Positions 10,033-19,665 of a DNA stretch of 64,000 nucleotides are shown one piece after another. This stretch comes from Hyphomonadaceae bacterium UKL13-1. GTDB taxonomy: Bacteria; Pseudomonadota; Alphaproteobacteria; Caulobacterales; Aquidulcibacteraceae. The stretch's first letter is position 1, and every line of letters begins with the position of its first letter. The stretch spans positions 2,500,001 through 2,564,000 of the forward strand of contig CP012156.1 of assembly GCA_001602435.1 (NCBI GenBank), written 5' to 3'. The translations under genes and the position numbers were made by a program. The notes beneath the pieces are model-generated. The model was not told the origin of the DNA. It worked only from the letters and a program-made list of their open reading frames with translations, and did not search any database.

Positions 10033-10632
10033 GTGAGTAGCAAATCCTCAACCCCAACCCAAACAGGCTTAAATGCGCTTTTGCTGACCGATGGCCCCCA
10101 TACGATGGATATGCTGTCGGCGGTGACTTCAGGCTTTGGCATGGCCAAACGCCATAAGGCACGCACGCTCGAGGAAGCCTTTGATCTCCATAAGAGCAAT
10201 CCAATCGACTTGATTATCCTCGACTGCTCGACCGCTGAGATGGATGGCATTGCAATCACGCGGCGGCTCCGGACCGAGTTTGAGGGCGAGAAGTCCGAGA
10301 CACCGATTCTCGCCGTAGCCGGTCACGCCAGTCAGGTTCAGATCGGCCAATATCGCGATGCGGGGGCAAGTTTTGTGGTGGCAAAGCCTGTGGCCCCTGG
10401 CATCTTGCTGCAACGCATTTTATGGCTCGCCAAGGATATGCGCGACTTGGTCAATACGCCTACCTTCCGCGGGCCGGATCGCCGGGTGCGGGCAACAGGC
10501 CTGCCGGCAGGCATCGAAAAAGGACGCCGCGCGACCGATCTTGATGCGACAGTCAGTGAGATTGCCGGGCAGAATCTTGATCAAAGTAAGATAGACGACA
10601 TGCTGAAGCCAGTTCGGGTAAACCTCCTATGA
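10033..10632 (+). CDS. Cle-type CheY-like protein with arginine-rich tail (CleA/CheYIII position)
   Basis: Receiver-domain protein of 199 residues starting at a GTG preceded by AGAAGGGG. An ATG six bases upstream is out of frame and stops at once. Phosphoacceptor D64 sits in IILDCSTAEMDG and the lysine is in VVAKPVAPG, but the acidic pair is reduced to one aspartate (LLLTDGP) and the usual Ser/Thr is replaced by alanine in ILAVAGHAS, so phosphorylation may be weak. After the receiver comes a tail with FRGPDRRVR (about 145-153) and GRRATD. This matches the arginine-rich region of Caulobacter Cle proteins, which bind c-di-GMP and then the flagellar switch. The place in the operon matches cheYIII (cleA). 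Confidence 0.85.
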   Translation: MSSKSSTPTQTGLNALLLTDGPHTMDMLSAVTSGFGMAKRHKARTLEEAFDLHKSNPIDLIILDCSTAEMDGIAITRRLRTEFEGEKSETPILAVAGHASQVQIGQYRDAGASFVVAKPVAPGILLQRILWLAKDMRDLVNTPTFRGPDRRVRATGLPAGIEKGRRATDLDATVSEIAGQNLDQSKIDDMLKPVRVNLL

Positions 10633-11069
10633 CGACCAAACCAAATCACAACTCCTTAAAACGCAAATTGGCGAAGGTCGGGAAACTGCCTGTCGATGAA
10701 CTGGCTGGCCGCAGCCAATTCAACATCGACTTGATGAAGGATGAGTTCGAGGTGGTGATGCGCAACCAGATCGAAGAGCTCACTGATCTGATGCAAGGCA
10801 AAGATCCTGCAAGCATTCGCGGCATTTATGAAATTTCATCCCAGATCATTTCTAGCGCCAGCTTTGTCAAAGCCGACTGGGTCTCGCGCGCGGCTCAATC
10901 CCTGTGCGAGGTCCATGAGATCATGAGCGCGGGGAAGTGGGACTGGGAAGCCATCAGTGTGCATGGCAAGACCATTCAATTGCTAGCATCCCTAGAGCCA
11001 ACCCAAGAAGCGATGAGCCAAAGCCTGTTGGAAGGCCTCGGTGCCGTGGTGGCAGCCAAGCGGGCTTAA
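10629..11069 (+). CDS. cheE: CheE-like protein, last gene of the che operon
   Basis: Soluble protein of 146 residues with a basic N-terminus, mainly alpha-helical and without a catalytic motif that I recognise. Its start overlaps the preceding Cle-type gene by four bases and a strong terminator follows 27 bp after its stop, so it closes the operon. In Caulobacter the last gene of the same cluster is cheE, and the name is given on position and general character only. The segment IYEISSQIISSASFVKADWV is the most hydrophobic part and could be an interaction helix. Function remains unclear. Confidence 0.7.
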   Translation: MTTKPNHNSLKRKLAKVGKLPVDELAGRSQFNIDLMKDEFEVVMRNQIEELTDLMQGKDPASIRGIYEISSQIISSASFVKADWVSRAAQSLCEVHEIMSAGKWDWEAISVHGKTIQLLASLEPTQEAMSQSLLEGLGAVVAAKRA

Positions 11070-11095
11070 CACGCGATCCGCACTTCCCAAAAACA

Positions 11096-11130
11096 AAACC
11101 CGCTCTCTGGGCATGCCAGGGAGCGGGTTT
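11096..11130. terminator. Bidirectional intrinsic terminator between cheE and the second receptor
   Basis: Arms 11096-11110 and 11116-11130 form a 15-bp stem with one G-T pair around a five-base loop. It has A-rich sequence on the left and TTT on the right, so it can end transcription of the che operon and of the convergent receptor gene. Confidence 0.85.
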
Positions 11131-11163
11131 CAATTTGTGCCTGCTATAGCGGCTAGGTTACGC

Positions 11164-12843
11164 TTAGGCCGCCCGTAGGGTCGACAGGAAGCGCGCCACA
11201 TCATCCTGCAGCTTCGTTGCATGCCGCTGCAATTCGTCAGCCGCCATATGGGTGTCGCCAGCTGCTGCGCGGGTCGTGTCTGTGCCCCCAGCCAAAGCCG
11301 AGATCGAATGGGCCACGCTATCAGAACCGACTGCCACTTGGCTTGTGGTATTGCGGATTTCATCAATCGCTTCGGTCTGCGCTTCAACCGATTGCGAGAT
11401 CAAATTGGACATGACCGCTACATTGCCAATGGTTTTGGCCACCGCTTCAATTGCGATCGCCGCTCCCGATGTTGCCTGCTGAATGCCCGAAATCTGGGCA
11501 GCAATTTCATCGGTAGCGCGCGAGGTTTGTTCCGCCAGCGACTTCACTTCAGACGCCACCACGGCAAAGCCTTTACCGGCCGCACCGGCACGCGCTGCCT
11601 CAATCGTCGCATTCAAGGCGAGAAGATTGGTTTGGTTGGCGATGTCGTTGATTAATTGGATCACCTCACCAATGCGCTGTGCTGCTTCACGCAATTGCGA
11701 GACGGACTCAGTGGTTGAAATGGCTTGGGTTTGGGCTTGCTCTGCCACGCTTTGGGCTTCCATGACCTGCTCAGAGATCAATTGCGCATTGGTGGACAAT
11801 TCTTCGGCGGCCTCGGCAGCGCGCTGAATATTCTGGGCGCTGTCAAACGTGGTGCGCGATACCGATCCCGTATGCTCGGCATTTTCATTTGCCGTCGTCG
11901 TCAAGGTGGAAGCCGATTGTTGCAGCTGGCTGGCCGCAGCCACGACCAATTGAATCATTTCAGCTACCGACGTCTCAAAGGAATCCGCAACTTGATGCAA
12001 GGAATTTTGCCGATCTTCCTGTGCTTGAGCCGCATCACTCACACGTTGCCGCTCCGAGGCTTTGGCTTCCCCGGCGACGAGGCGATAATCATTGATGGCA
12101 CTCAAAATGCGACCGACAGAATCCTGCGTCTTGGAAACCAGTTCGACATTCAAATCGCCTTGGCCAATCTGGTCCATGGCCTTGGCCGCTTCGTCCAAGG
12201 GTCGCTCAATGGTGCGGAGGACCATGAAGCTCAAGGCAGCGAGCGCGCCCAGAGACCCCAAGGCCACCAAGCCCAACAACATCAATTGGAAGGTCAATTC
12301 TGCTTTCGCCGCAGCATCCAGCGCCGTCACGTTCTTTTCGATCGCTTCACTGACTTGACCGTTGGATTCCTCAAGCTTTTCAAATGCGGCCGTGAACTCA
12401 GCCATTTTTTGGTCGGCGGAGTCAGGGTCTTGAGTTGCCAGTTCGCTGACAGTCCCTGCCAGCGAAATATAGGCATTGAGGTCAGGCTCTGCTTGTTTGA
12501 CTAAAGTGCGGACACTCTCTGGTACATTCAGCTTTTGAATGTCTGCCATGGCGGTCTTAAAGGTATCACCATGTTCCGCAATTCCAGCTTTGATTTCGTC
12601 CTGCGTACCTGTCAGCAGACCGCGCCCGATCAAAGTGGCGCGCAGAACGTCCGAGTTCAACGCATCATGCATCATGTCGGCTTCGGCAAAAATTCGCCCC
12701 GCCTCACCAATCTGCTGAACCTGATCTTGAGACTCTTTGTACTTCTCAAGAGAAAAGAAGGATGCGGCAGAAACGGCGGCAATACACAGACCCGCACCGG
12801 CAATCATGATCGAAAATTTGGCCCGAAGAGTTAAGTTGTCCAC
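11164..12843 (-). CDS. Methyl-accepting chemotaxis protein, convergent with the che operon
   Basis: Chemoreceptor of 559 residues. Membrane segments lie at about 10-30 and 183-207, framing a periplasmic helical sensor with [13 protein letters not shown], the same motif as in the first receptor of the operon. A HAMP domain follows (about 208-260), then a linker and the signalling hairpin with tip [22 protein letters not shown] and [17 protein letters not shown]. It lacks the WEEF-type tether found on the operon's receptor, so it would need help from a tethered partner for methylation. It is transcribed towards the che operon with a shared terminator between. Confidence 0.93.
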   Translation of the reverse strand: MDNLTLRAKFSIMIAGAGLCIAAVSAASFFSLEKYKESQDQVQQIGEAGRIFAEADMMHDALNSDVLRATLIGRGLLTGTQDEIKAGIAEHGDTFKTAMADIQKLNVPESVRTLVKQAEPDLNAYISLAGTVSELATQDPDSADQKMAEFTAAFEKLEESNGQVSEAIEKNVTALDAAAKAELTFQLMLLGLVALGSLGALAALSFMVLRTIERPLDEAAKAMDQIGQGDLNVELVSKTQDSVGRILSAINDYRLVAGEAKASERQRVSDAAQAQEDRQNSLHQVADSFETSVAEMIQLVVAAASQLQQSASTLTTTANENAEHTGSVSRTTFDSAQNIQRAAEAAEELSTNAQLISEQVMEAQSVAEQAQTQAISTTESVSQLREAAQRIGEVIQLINDIANQTNLLALNATIEAARAGAAGKGFAVVASEVKSLAEQTSRATDEIAAQISGIQQATSGAAIAIEAVAKTIGNVAVMSNLISQSVEAQTEAIDEIRNTTSQVAVGSDSVAHSISALAGGTDTTRAAAGDTHMAADELQRHATKLQDDVARFLSTLRAA

Positions 12844-13208
12844 AACAGCATCCTCATTTCTCAGATGCTGACTTTTTCACAAAAAGTTGTTAACCATTAC
12901 TGAAAAATTAAAACGGCCGGCAAACAAGTAATCGAATGATATTTAGATCATTGATTTTTGGGATTTTTGTAACTGAAGAAGCGTCGTATTGCCCGAATAA
13001 TAAGCGTTCGACCCCGAATACCAGTACAAATATGCCTTAGTAAATGCAATTACTTATTAATCAAACTATGGGTCGACCGACGACTTGCGTCCGGCCATGC
13101 ACCCTTCCTGCTGCCTTAAAGCACGAGCTCATTTAGGATTGCAAAATTACCCTATCAAAATTAGTTTGAATCGGGTGGCATGACCTAATCAATTTGAGGA
13201 TAAAGATT
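12844..13208. other. AT-rich divergent intergenic region, no gene seen
   Basis: About 365 bp between the divergent receptor and the next plus-strand gene. It is markedly AT-rich, so it probably holds both promoters, but I see no clear operator, RNA gene or convincing small ORF. Confidence 0.5.
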
Positions 13209-14837
13209 TTGCGCCAAAATATTATGGTTCTCTTTCAAATTCTTGCCGCGATTTTGATGTCCTGCATGTCGCAAGCTGCTTTCGCGCAAGAGGGCATGCC
13301 GGAAAAGACTTTCCTAAGCACAAATCCAGCATTTGGCGTTATGAGCGGTGGTCCCGTTAAGACCGAATCCGGTGCTATCGCATCGAAAGGCACGCTGCTA
13401 TCCGTCCCCTTAAGCTATGCCCGTTCCGGGCGCTTGGTGGCGCAAGTTCAGACCACCGATGGACGCATGCGCGCAGGGACGCTCGTTCATCGATTTCAGT
13501 TTTCTAATCGTTCAGGCCAAGACAGAATTGAAGCCTGGTGTGGGCTGGGTGACCGCAATCCGAAGAAACCTGCACCCGTTCAAGAAAGCCTCTGTATCGT
13601 CTTTACCCGGGACGGGCGCGCCCTGTTCGTTTGGCCCAATCAACCCTGGGATTATGAGTCTACTGAACGAAACATTCTTCCAACCCAATTTGTGGGATCT
13701 TCGGCACCAGAATCCGACCCAAGCCTCGTGTTTGACCGTCCCGAGATAAAGCCTGTTCCCCGCGTGGACAGCGAATTGTCCTATGTTTTTGACGTCAACA
13801 ACCTTCCGCCGGACGCAATCATGTTGGGAATGCGCCTGCAGAACCCACAAGGAAAGTTTAGCCGTTCGTTTCAGCCTGGCTTGCAAATGATACCCATCAA
13901 GGATGGCGTGGGGGCAGTTATCTTTGGCCAAACAAGAATTGTACTGCGCTCAGATGGGCAGACGGTCAGCGTGGTGTCGGTAGATACCCTTGAACCCGAC
14001 CTCGCACCCCAAGAGGCCGACAAAGGGATAGAATCGCGCGCGCCTGAAACGGCGTCAGACATCCCTGAATCCCTGAGGCCGCGCCGTTTCGTTATTCAGG
14101 GTCTGCAGCTTCAACCAGACAAGTTCACCCCAAACCCAGGCAAAATTGCAAGCGGGGAAATGATCGCCTCTGGCCCCGCAACTTGGTGGGAGACCGGGGT
14201 CTTATCCGGGGAGCTGCGAGGCAATGCGGAGTCTGGGACGATTGACGCCCCTGCTGGAACCCGGCTCTATCGCGTGGAGTTTTTTGAGCCCGGTCCTTTG
14301 TTGACGCGCACGCGCTCCTTTGCATGGTGTGGCGGCAAGATGGCCAAAACTGTTTGGGGTACACGCCAAGATACTGCTTATTGCCTAACATTCCCGCCAG
14401 AAGGCTTGCCGGCTGAGGCACCCATCATCGTCCAAGCAACATTCGGCTATGATTTTGCTGCGGACATGCGCGATTTTTTGGCCACAGTGCTTCTTAAGTC
14501 TTCCGGTGTGAAACTCATTCCCGACCCTAGCCCGGTGTCGCCGACCTTTGAAGTTTCCATCAAACTTAGAGCGATCAAACGGAATGCGATTGATCTGGAA
14601 TTCATTGCAAACAATGGCAAAAATTCTCAGTCTATTTTGAGGTTCGACTTCCCTCGTGAAACGGGGGTTAATAGCCTGACGCTACCCTTATGGACCCATA
14701 GTCTTGAGCTAACGATTGGACCCGATGAGAGATCAGTAACGGCAGCCTTGATCCCAGGGGACGTCTCAAAAGGGCCAGTCGATATTCGCTTAGAAGTGGG
14801 GCAGCAGATATCACCCATAACAGGACGTAAGCGCTGA
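13209..14837 (+). CDS. Unrecognised secreted protein with two related WCG...C domains
   Basis: Secreted protein of about 542 residues that I do not recognise. Start codons are TTG at 13194, TTG at 13209 or ATG at 13224. I chose 13209, because GAGGA lies at a good distance before it, with modest certainty. A signal peptide ends QAAFAQ. The mature protein appears to hold two related halves. Around residue 110 and again around 372 a strand of the form GTxxxRxxF is followed by AWCG and about 18 residues later by a single cysteine in a hydrophobic strand (SLCIVF, AYCLTF), which suggests one disulphide per domain. No enzyme motif is visible. Periplasmic or surface location is likely. It faces the convergent Rieske gene, with only 25 bp between stops. 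Confidence 0.75.
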   Translation: MRQNIMVLFQILAAILMSCMSQAAFAQEGMPEKTFLSTNPAFGVMSGGPVKTESGAIASKGTLLSVPLSYARSGRLVAQVQTTDGRMRAGTLVHRFQFSNRSGQDRIEAWCGLGDRNPKKPAPVQESLCIVFTRDGRALFVWPNQPWDYESTERNILPTQFVGSSAPESDPSLVFDRPEIKPVPRVDSELSYVFDVNNLPPDAIMLGMRLQNPQGKFSRSFQPGLQMIPIKDGVGAVIFGQTRIVLRSDGQTVSVVSVDTLEPDLAPQEADKGIESRAPETASDIPESLRPRRFVIQGLQLQPDKFTPNPGKIASGEMIASGPATWWETGVLSGELRGNAESGTIDAPAGTRLYRVEFFEPGPLLTRTRSFAWCGGKMAKTVWGTRQDTAYCLTFPPEGLPAEAPIIVQATFGYDFAADMRDFLATVLLKSSGVKLIPDPSPVSPTFEVSIKLRAIKRNAIDLEFIANNGKNSQSILRFDFPRETGVNSLTLPLWTHSLELTIGPDERSVTAALIPGDVSKGPVDIRLEVGQQISPITGRKR

Positions 14838-14862
14838 GATCTGCTCTGTTTGCGAACTCCGC

Positions 14863-16230
14863 TCACTTCGACATGTAATCATCCAGCGTATTATGAAAGT
14901 GGCGGATGCGGCTTTCTTGATAGCGGGCAAGCGTAATGCCGGGCTTGCGGGTTGTCCGAAGGCCCTTTTGAATCCGCATTAGATTATTGGTGTCTTGGTC
15001 GGCCACCATGGCGGCTGAGCCCAAGCCTTCAGCGTCCGCCCATTTTTGGTCTTCACTGAGCCATTGGATTTGTGCAGGCGGAGGGTGGGTACCGTCTTCG
15101 GCCTTGGAGAACAAAAGCATGATCTCCATGATGCAGCGCTCTGGGTCATCGCCATAGGGCCGGAAGCGATAGCAGATCGGCAGCGCCTGTCCGCCCCAAG
15201 GCACCATATTAGGGAAGAGCAAATATTCGATCAGATCGAGCGCTTCAGAATCCGATAGATTTGCCATGTCGCGCCCCGATGCGCGGCCAATCTTCTCCCG
15301 CGCACGCTGCGCCAGCTTGGCGCGAGCGGGCTCCCCCTCCTCCAATTCAATGGGCTTGCCGCCATAGAAAGGGACGTCGCGACGAATGTGATCGACGGTT
15401 TTTTGTGGCGTGACGTTTTGCGCATCTGGGCTTGGCACGCCTTGAACAGCCAACATGCGGCTCACATGGCGAACGCCGGGCCAGATGTCATATTGGGTGT
15501 TGGAGTCGCCATAATAGGCGGTCACTTGGGGATGCGCGTAGGGCACATGATAGCTCTCGATAAAAGCTTCCATCCCCAGTTTCCAATTACACGGCAGCAC
15601 TTTGGCGACATGGGTCGCTTTATAGCGATCCTCCAGCGCAAAGGCTTTGAAATGCTCAGGCAGAATTTCCAGATAGGTTTCCAGTGGCTCACACTCGGGG
15701 TCGAAATTCACGAACACAAAGCCACCCCATAAGCCGACTTTAGCTTCAGGCAGGGTCATCTTTGACCGGTCTACATGCTCAAAATCCCAGTCCTGCGGGA
15801 TATGCGTCAGCTTGCCTTGCAAGTCCCAGGTAAAGCCGTGGAACGGGCAGCGAAACTGCTGAACACAACCACCCGTGGTGCGCAGCAAGGTGCCGCGATG
15901 CAAACAGGCATTGATATAGGCACGGATTTCGTTCGCCGCGGTGCGCACCACAATCAGGCTATCATGCACGATTTCATAGACGAGATGGTCGCCAACATTG
16001 GGCAATTCCTCGACGCGGCAGGCCAATTGCCACGTCTTGCGCCAAACTTTCTCAATCTCTTGATTGTGCCAATCTTTTGAGAAGTAGCGCTCAATCGAAA
16101 TATCGTCGGTGCTCAGCCCCTCAGGTGGGCTTTCGTCCAGCATGACCGCAGGCGGCGCAATCACATCCGCCGCAAACACCGTTTGAACCGACGGCTCTGG
16201 CCGACCTTTAAGGATGTTTAGCTTGGTCAT
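14863..16230 (-). CDS. Rieske non-heme iron oxygenase, large subunit
   Basis: Aromatic-ring-hydroxylating oxygenase alpha subunit, 455 residues. The Rieske [2Fe-2S] ligands are C109-x-H111 and C128-x2-H131. The mononuclear iron site is in EAFIESYHVPYAHP, with H228 and H233, and a C-terminal aspartate is likely in VADQDTNNL. It would insert oxygen into an aromatic or alicyclic substrate, with electrons from a separate reductase that is not nearby. No beta subunit is adjacent, so it may be of the alpha-only class. Substrate unknown. It is a single-gene unit on the minus strand. Confidence 0.9.
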   Translation of the reverse strand: MTKLNILKGRPEPSVQTVFAADVIAPPAVMLDESPPEGLSTDDISIERYFSKDWHNQEIEKVWRKTWQLACRVEELPNVGDHLVYEIVHDSLIVVRTAANEIRAYINACLHRGTLLRTTGGCVQQFRCPFHGFTWDLQGKLTHIPQDWDFEHVDRSKMTLPEAKVGLWGGFVFVNFDPECEPLETYLEILPEHFKAFALEDRYKATHVAKVLPCNWKLGMEAFIESYHVPYAHPQVTAYYGDSNTQYDIWPGVRHVSRMLAVQGVPSPDAQNVTPQKTVDHIRRDVPFYGGKPIELEEGEPARAKLAQRAREKIGRASGRDMANLSDSEALDLIEYLLFPNMVPWGGQALPICYRFRPYGDDPERCIMEIMLLFSKAEDGTHPPPAQIQWLSEDQKWADAEGLGSAAMVADQDTNNLMRIQKGLRTTRKPGITLARYQESRIRHFHNTLDDYMSK

Positions 16231-16667
16231 ATCCGTGCGTCCTTTACGTCGAACTCTGTGGCGAACTGCTCAGGTCAGTCATAAAGGCAGAAAGGCCAAA
16301 TTAGCAATGCGCTATGCCGCTCGGTGAAACACAGAGGCAGCATGCGTCTGGGTCATGGTAAGGCTCACGTGAGACTTAAGACTCAATTCGGTGGAAGAAC
16401 TCTGGGACAGGCTTTGGTCGCGCATTGGCTCACGCTGTTGCGAATGCTGCGCAACGCCGAAGGAAAGGGGCAACTCCCAGGGACCCTCGCCTCACCCTCA
16501 CTCTGCTAAGGGCGCGAGGTTTTGAAAGGCCGGTGCCGTTGGTGCACTCCTAATGGAGTGCACCCTGCGCGAGGCGCGCCGTGCTCGGCCACAACAAGCA
16601 TGTCTCGCATTTCAACATTGGACAGCGCGGGCACCTCAAATAGATCACAACAAATGGCTCTTTTCGG
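16231..16667. other. Intergenic stretch with a hairpin repeat, no gene seen
   Basis: About 437 bp without a convincing ORF. It contains the perfect hairpin at 16542-16565 described separately, followed by a GCGCG-rich palindromic stretch. Confidence 0.5.
16542..16565. repeat. REP-like hairpin element (clearest copy)
   Basis: GGTGCACTCC, four bases, then GGAGTGCACC: a perfect 10-bp stem, followed by a GC-rich palindromic stretch. Related but decayed hairpins occur near 19483-19504, 21494-21520 and 27860-27883, always between genes. Confidence 0.6.
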
Positions 16668-17357
16668 TCAGAATTTATACGTGAGCCCAAGTTGAATTAT
16701 TGGGAAGACATTGTAACCGTCGACTGTGTCTTCAATCTCTTTTGCCTCATCGAGCAGTTCTTGATCGAGCCTCGCTTGAGTTGCTGCAGTCAAAGTCGTT
16801 CCACCCGTTCGCACCACTGTTGCATCTGCACCAGAACCAAATGCAGCACCTGCGAGAAGCCTTAATCCGAAGCGGCCTTTAGTGGTGAAGGTAGTGTCCC
16901 AACCCAAGCCAACGAATGGCGCTGTGCTGCCAAAGTCGAGCTTACTACTTAAAGTGCCAATTTCGGCAGCCGTGAAGAACTCGTCGCCAACTTCGACACT
17001 TGTTCCAGCTGCAGGCCGACCGGAAACCTTCAATTCTCTGGCACCCAAATAAACGCCGCCAGACAGAAAGAAAGAACCTTCCCGCGGATGGAAATCGGCA
17101 AACAAGCCAGTCGTCGAGAAATCAAGCTCGCCGGTGTAGACGATTCCGTCACCATCCACATCTGCGTCAAACTTAAGGGAATCAAAGCCCCCCCTAAGTG
17201 TGATCTTTGGATTGAGCTTAAACTGGCCTTGGACACCGACACCTGTTGTCCCGCCGTTGACGCCAATTGCGATCCGTTCTTTCAGCGTCTCCGCACTTGC
17301 GGTTCCTGCAACTAACGACATTGCGAGTGCGGCAATGACTAGATTTGTGAAATTCAT
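16668..17357 (-). CDS. Outer-membrane beta-barrel protein (OmpA/OmpW-like fold)
   Basis: Predicted 229-residue outer-membrane barrel. The start is the ATG at 17357, preceded by a GGGGG ribosome-binding site; the longer frame to 17402 adds 15 residues and no signal. A signal peptide ends GTASA. The mature protein has strands with glycine and aromatic alternation (GVGVQGQFKLNPKITLRGGFDSLKF, split by turns), a segment SFFLSGGVYLGARELKVSG, and terminates LGLTYKF with the aromatic end residue expected of a barrel. It is divergent from the HTH-hydrolase gene at 17552, with about 194 bp between, so that regulator may control it. No transport specificity can be read. Confidence 0.75.
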   Translation of the reverse strand: MNFTNLVIAALAMSLVAGTASAETLKERIAIGVNGGTTGVGVQGQFKLNPKITLRGGFDSLKFDADVDGDGIVYTGELDFSTTGLFADFHPREGSFFLSGGVYLGARELKVSGRPAAGTSVEVGDEFFTAAEIGTLSSKLDFGSTAPFVGLGWDTTFTTKGRFGLRLLAGAAFGSGADATVVRTGGTTLTAATQARLDQELLDEAKEIEDTVDGYNVFPIIQLGLTYKF

Positions 17358-17551
17358 AAAACCCCCTGTTGAATCAAGTACGCACTGTTCGTTGGCCGGC
17401 AATTCAGGCCTGTCTAAATATTACACATAGGAAATAAAGCTTCACCATAGCCATTTGTAGGGTGCTGTTTTGTCAATGAGTCCACAAACCATAGCCACAT
17501 ACTTAAAAGTAAGAAATAATATCATTATAACTTCTAGAATGGTCACATCAA

Positions 17552-19459
17552 ATGAAGGCCCCTAAATTTACAAAATTATTTCAAAGTTTAGTCGAAATGC
17601 CCGAGCGGGCGACTTTTGAGCTTCTGTCGGATTCCGAAGCATTTGAGCGCACAGCACTAAAGGAGCACCCCACTAGACCCTCCTACGCAGCCCTGTTTCA
17701 AGCCAAAGCGCTCGCTTTTTTGCTTTTCGATTTTGACGACAATCGGCTTTTGTCGCCGGCACCGCCTTGGGTGCCAAATGTGACGCACTTTAGCGAACTC
17801 GAAGCTTGTGCGATCGCATCAAGTAACGATGGACGCCTTAAGTCTTTCGTCTTCGACGAATCTCGGCTCATGCATTTGCTTTGGACGCCCACTGAAAATG
17901 CTTTGGCTTGGAATATCCCTCAAGTTATCCGCGACTTTATCCGAGCGAACTCAGTCGCAAGGGTCGTAATTATTGCTGGGGGAGCGCGAGACGAAGGGCC
18001 ACTCAAAAACACCGCCAGTGGCTTTGGGCTCTCCGACTTGGAACAGCGAGTTTTGATTTCAACAATTACGACCGGAAGTATTAGAGCGGCAGCAGAAAGT
18101 CTGAACATCGCCTATGGAACCGCTAGGGCGACGCTAGTCCAAGCCGCGCGGCGTCTCGGGCAGCCCAACACACCAGCGTTAGTCCGGACAATTGTGGAGG
18201 CATCCTTCGGTGTCTTCCCAGACGATGCAAAGAGTCCAACACTCTTTTCTGAAATGCTTCAAATTACCCAACGTCAGGCTCAACTTGCGTTGCTGGTGGT
18301 TAGCGGTGCGACAAGGCACGAAGCCGCGTCTGCAATGAACATTAGCGTTCCACTGGTCAAAAAAGAGCTTGAATTGATTTATACAAATCTACAGATCGAA
18401 AGTGCTGCAGAACTGTCCCGCATTATGGTTGAGGTGCAGGCATTGCGTGCATTTGCCCGAACAACAGATGGTGCTCCTGGCTTTCTTGATCGCGCAATTG
18501 AGCCGGCTCGATTTGCGGTTCGGCCAAGTACGAATGAACTGATTGGCTGGAGCGATTATGGACCCGCATCAGCTAAACCGATCTTGGTTGTCCATAGCAA
18601 CTGGTCTTGCCGGGCGGTTCCAAGTGAGTTGTTAGTTGCCCTTCAAAAGCGCGGTTGGAGGCCGATTTCGATCGACCGCCCCGGCTTTGGAGCCACGAGC
18701 CTCGGTAGCTCAACTCCTGACAACCCTTTTGAGCAAGCAGTTCAAGATACGTTGCACGTAATGGATAAGCTGCGCATTGAAAAGTTCGCGGTTATCGCCC
18801 GCGCAGGCAGTGATTTTGTTCGGATACTTAAAGCCTCCGCACCTCAACGCGTTGGCGCGGTGGTTCTCGTATCACCGACGCTCCCCACCAAAGTTAGCAG
18901 AAAGCGAACGGGGATCATGGGCACCATGAAGGATGTCTTTCAAATTGATTCTCTAATCGAACTGTTCTTTCGAATTGTATGCTCACAGATAAGTTTGGAG
19001 CGCGTCGAAATGCTAACCCGTGCAATTGTAAAGGGTGCATCTGTTGATGAAGCGCTTTGCGATAACCCACAATTCATCTACGATAGATTTCGGGCTGTTA
19101 GGCCTTTTTCGACCGGCAATTTCCTTGGCGGGATTTACGAACAAGGCGTTATCTCACGAGGAGACTTTGCCTTTCCAAAAATTGAAGTAATCGATTGGGT
19201 CATCATGCAAGGCGATGATGACAATCATAACTCCCTTGAAGATGTTAAGGCGCATTGGTCAACAATTCTGCCGCAAAGTACAGTCATAAATGTGAAGGGA
19301 GGCGGCCGATTCCTAACCTCAAGCCACCCCCAAATAATTGTAGACCAACTTGAAGCGATGACGAAGCGCGGCACTCGAAAAGTCAATTCTGCCCGTAGAA
19401 TAAGACGCACTCACTTGGAGCCTCAAGTTGATTCACGGCAAGTTGCACCAAATCAGTAA
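17552..19459 (+). CDS. HTH regulator fused to a catalytically dead alpha/beta-hydrolase domain
   Basis: Protein of 635 residues with three visible parts. An N-terminal region (1-155) is unrecognised. Two LuxR-like helix-turn-helix segments lie at about 158-203 and 238-285. A C-terminal alpha/beta-hydrolase fold covers about 325-605 (KPILVVHSNWSCRAVP, RPISIDRPGFGATS, VGAVVLVSP). The hydrolase appears inactive: the nucleophile elbow reads AVIARAGSDF where the family has GxSxG, and the usual GH near the end reads GGGRF. I infer a ligand-sensing transcription factor. The DNA is more AT-rich than the che genes. It is divergent from an outer-membrane protein gene. Confidence 0.7.
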   Translation: MKAPKFTKLFQSLVEMPERATFELLSDSEAFERTALKEHPTRPSYAALFQAKALAFLLFDFDDNRLLSPAPPWVPNVTHFSELEACAIASSNDGRLKSFVFDESRLMHLLWTPTENALAWNIPQVIRDFIRANSVARVVIIAGGARDEGPLKNTASGFGLSDLEQRVLISTITTGSIRAAAESLNIAYGTARATLVQAARRLGQPNTPALVRTIVEASFGVFPDDAKSPTLFSEMLQITQRQAQLALLVVSGATRHEAASAMNISVPLVKKELELIYTNLQIESAAELSRIMVEVQALRAFARTTDGAPGFLDRAIEPARFAVRPSTNELIGWSDYGPASAKPILVVHSNWSCRAVPSELLVALQKRGWRPISIDRPGFGATSLGSSTPDNPFEQAVQDTLHVMDKLRIEKFAVIARAGSDFVRILKASAPQRVGAVVLVSPTLPTKVSRKRTGIMGTMKDVFQIDSLIELFFRIVCSQISLERVEMLTRAIVKGASVDEALCDNPQFIYDRFRAVRPFSTGNFLGGIYEQGVISRGDFAFPKIEVIDWVIMQGDDDNHNSLEDVKAHWSTILPQSTVINVKGGGRFLTSSHPQIIVDQLEAMTKRGTRKVNSARRIRRTHLEPQVDSRQVAPNQ

Positions 19460-19482
19460 AGTGCTCCGCGCCGGAAGAGGGC

Positions 19483-19504
19483 ATTTCATCAATGGAATGC
19501 ACCA
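19483..19504. repeat. Decayed REP-like hairpin
   Basis: An imperfect stem around GGCATTTC and GGAATGCACC downstream of the regulator gene, similar in sequence to the hairpin at 16542-16565. The stem is broken at its base, so this is a weak call. Confidence 0.35.
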
Positions 19505-19665
19505 CGGGCAAGCTGGGGCGTCAAACCCAAACGGCCCTTTTGCAAAGTCATCGCCTGCGGCAAAGACGGCTTAAAGCGAAATCGGCTAGCAACAATCGCA
19601 GTGGAGTCGGCGCATTCCTGACAGAATAAGCCCTAAGTGCGACGCGCATTAATCACGTGTGCGCC

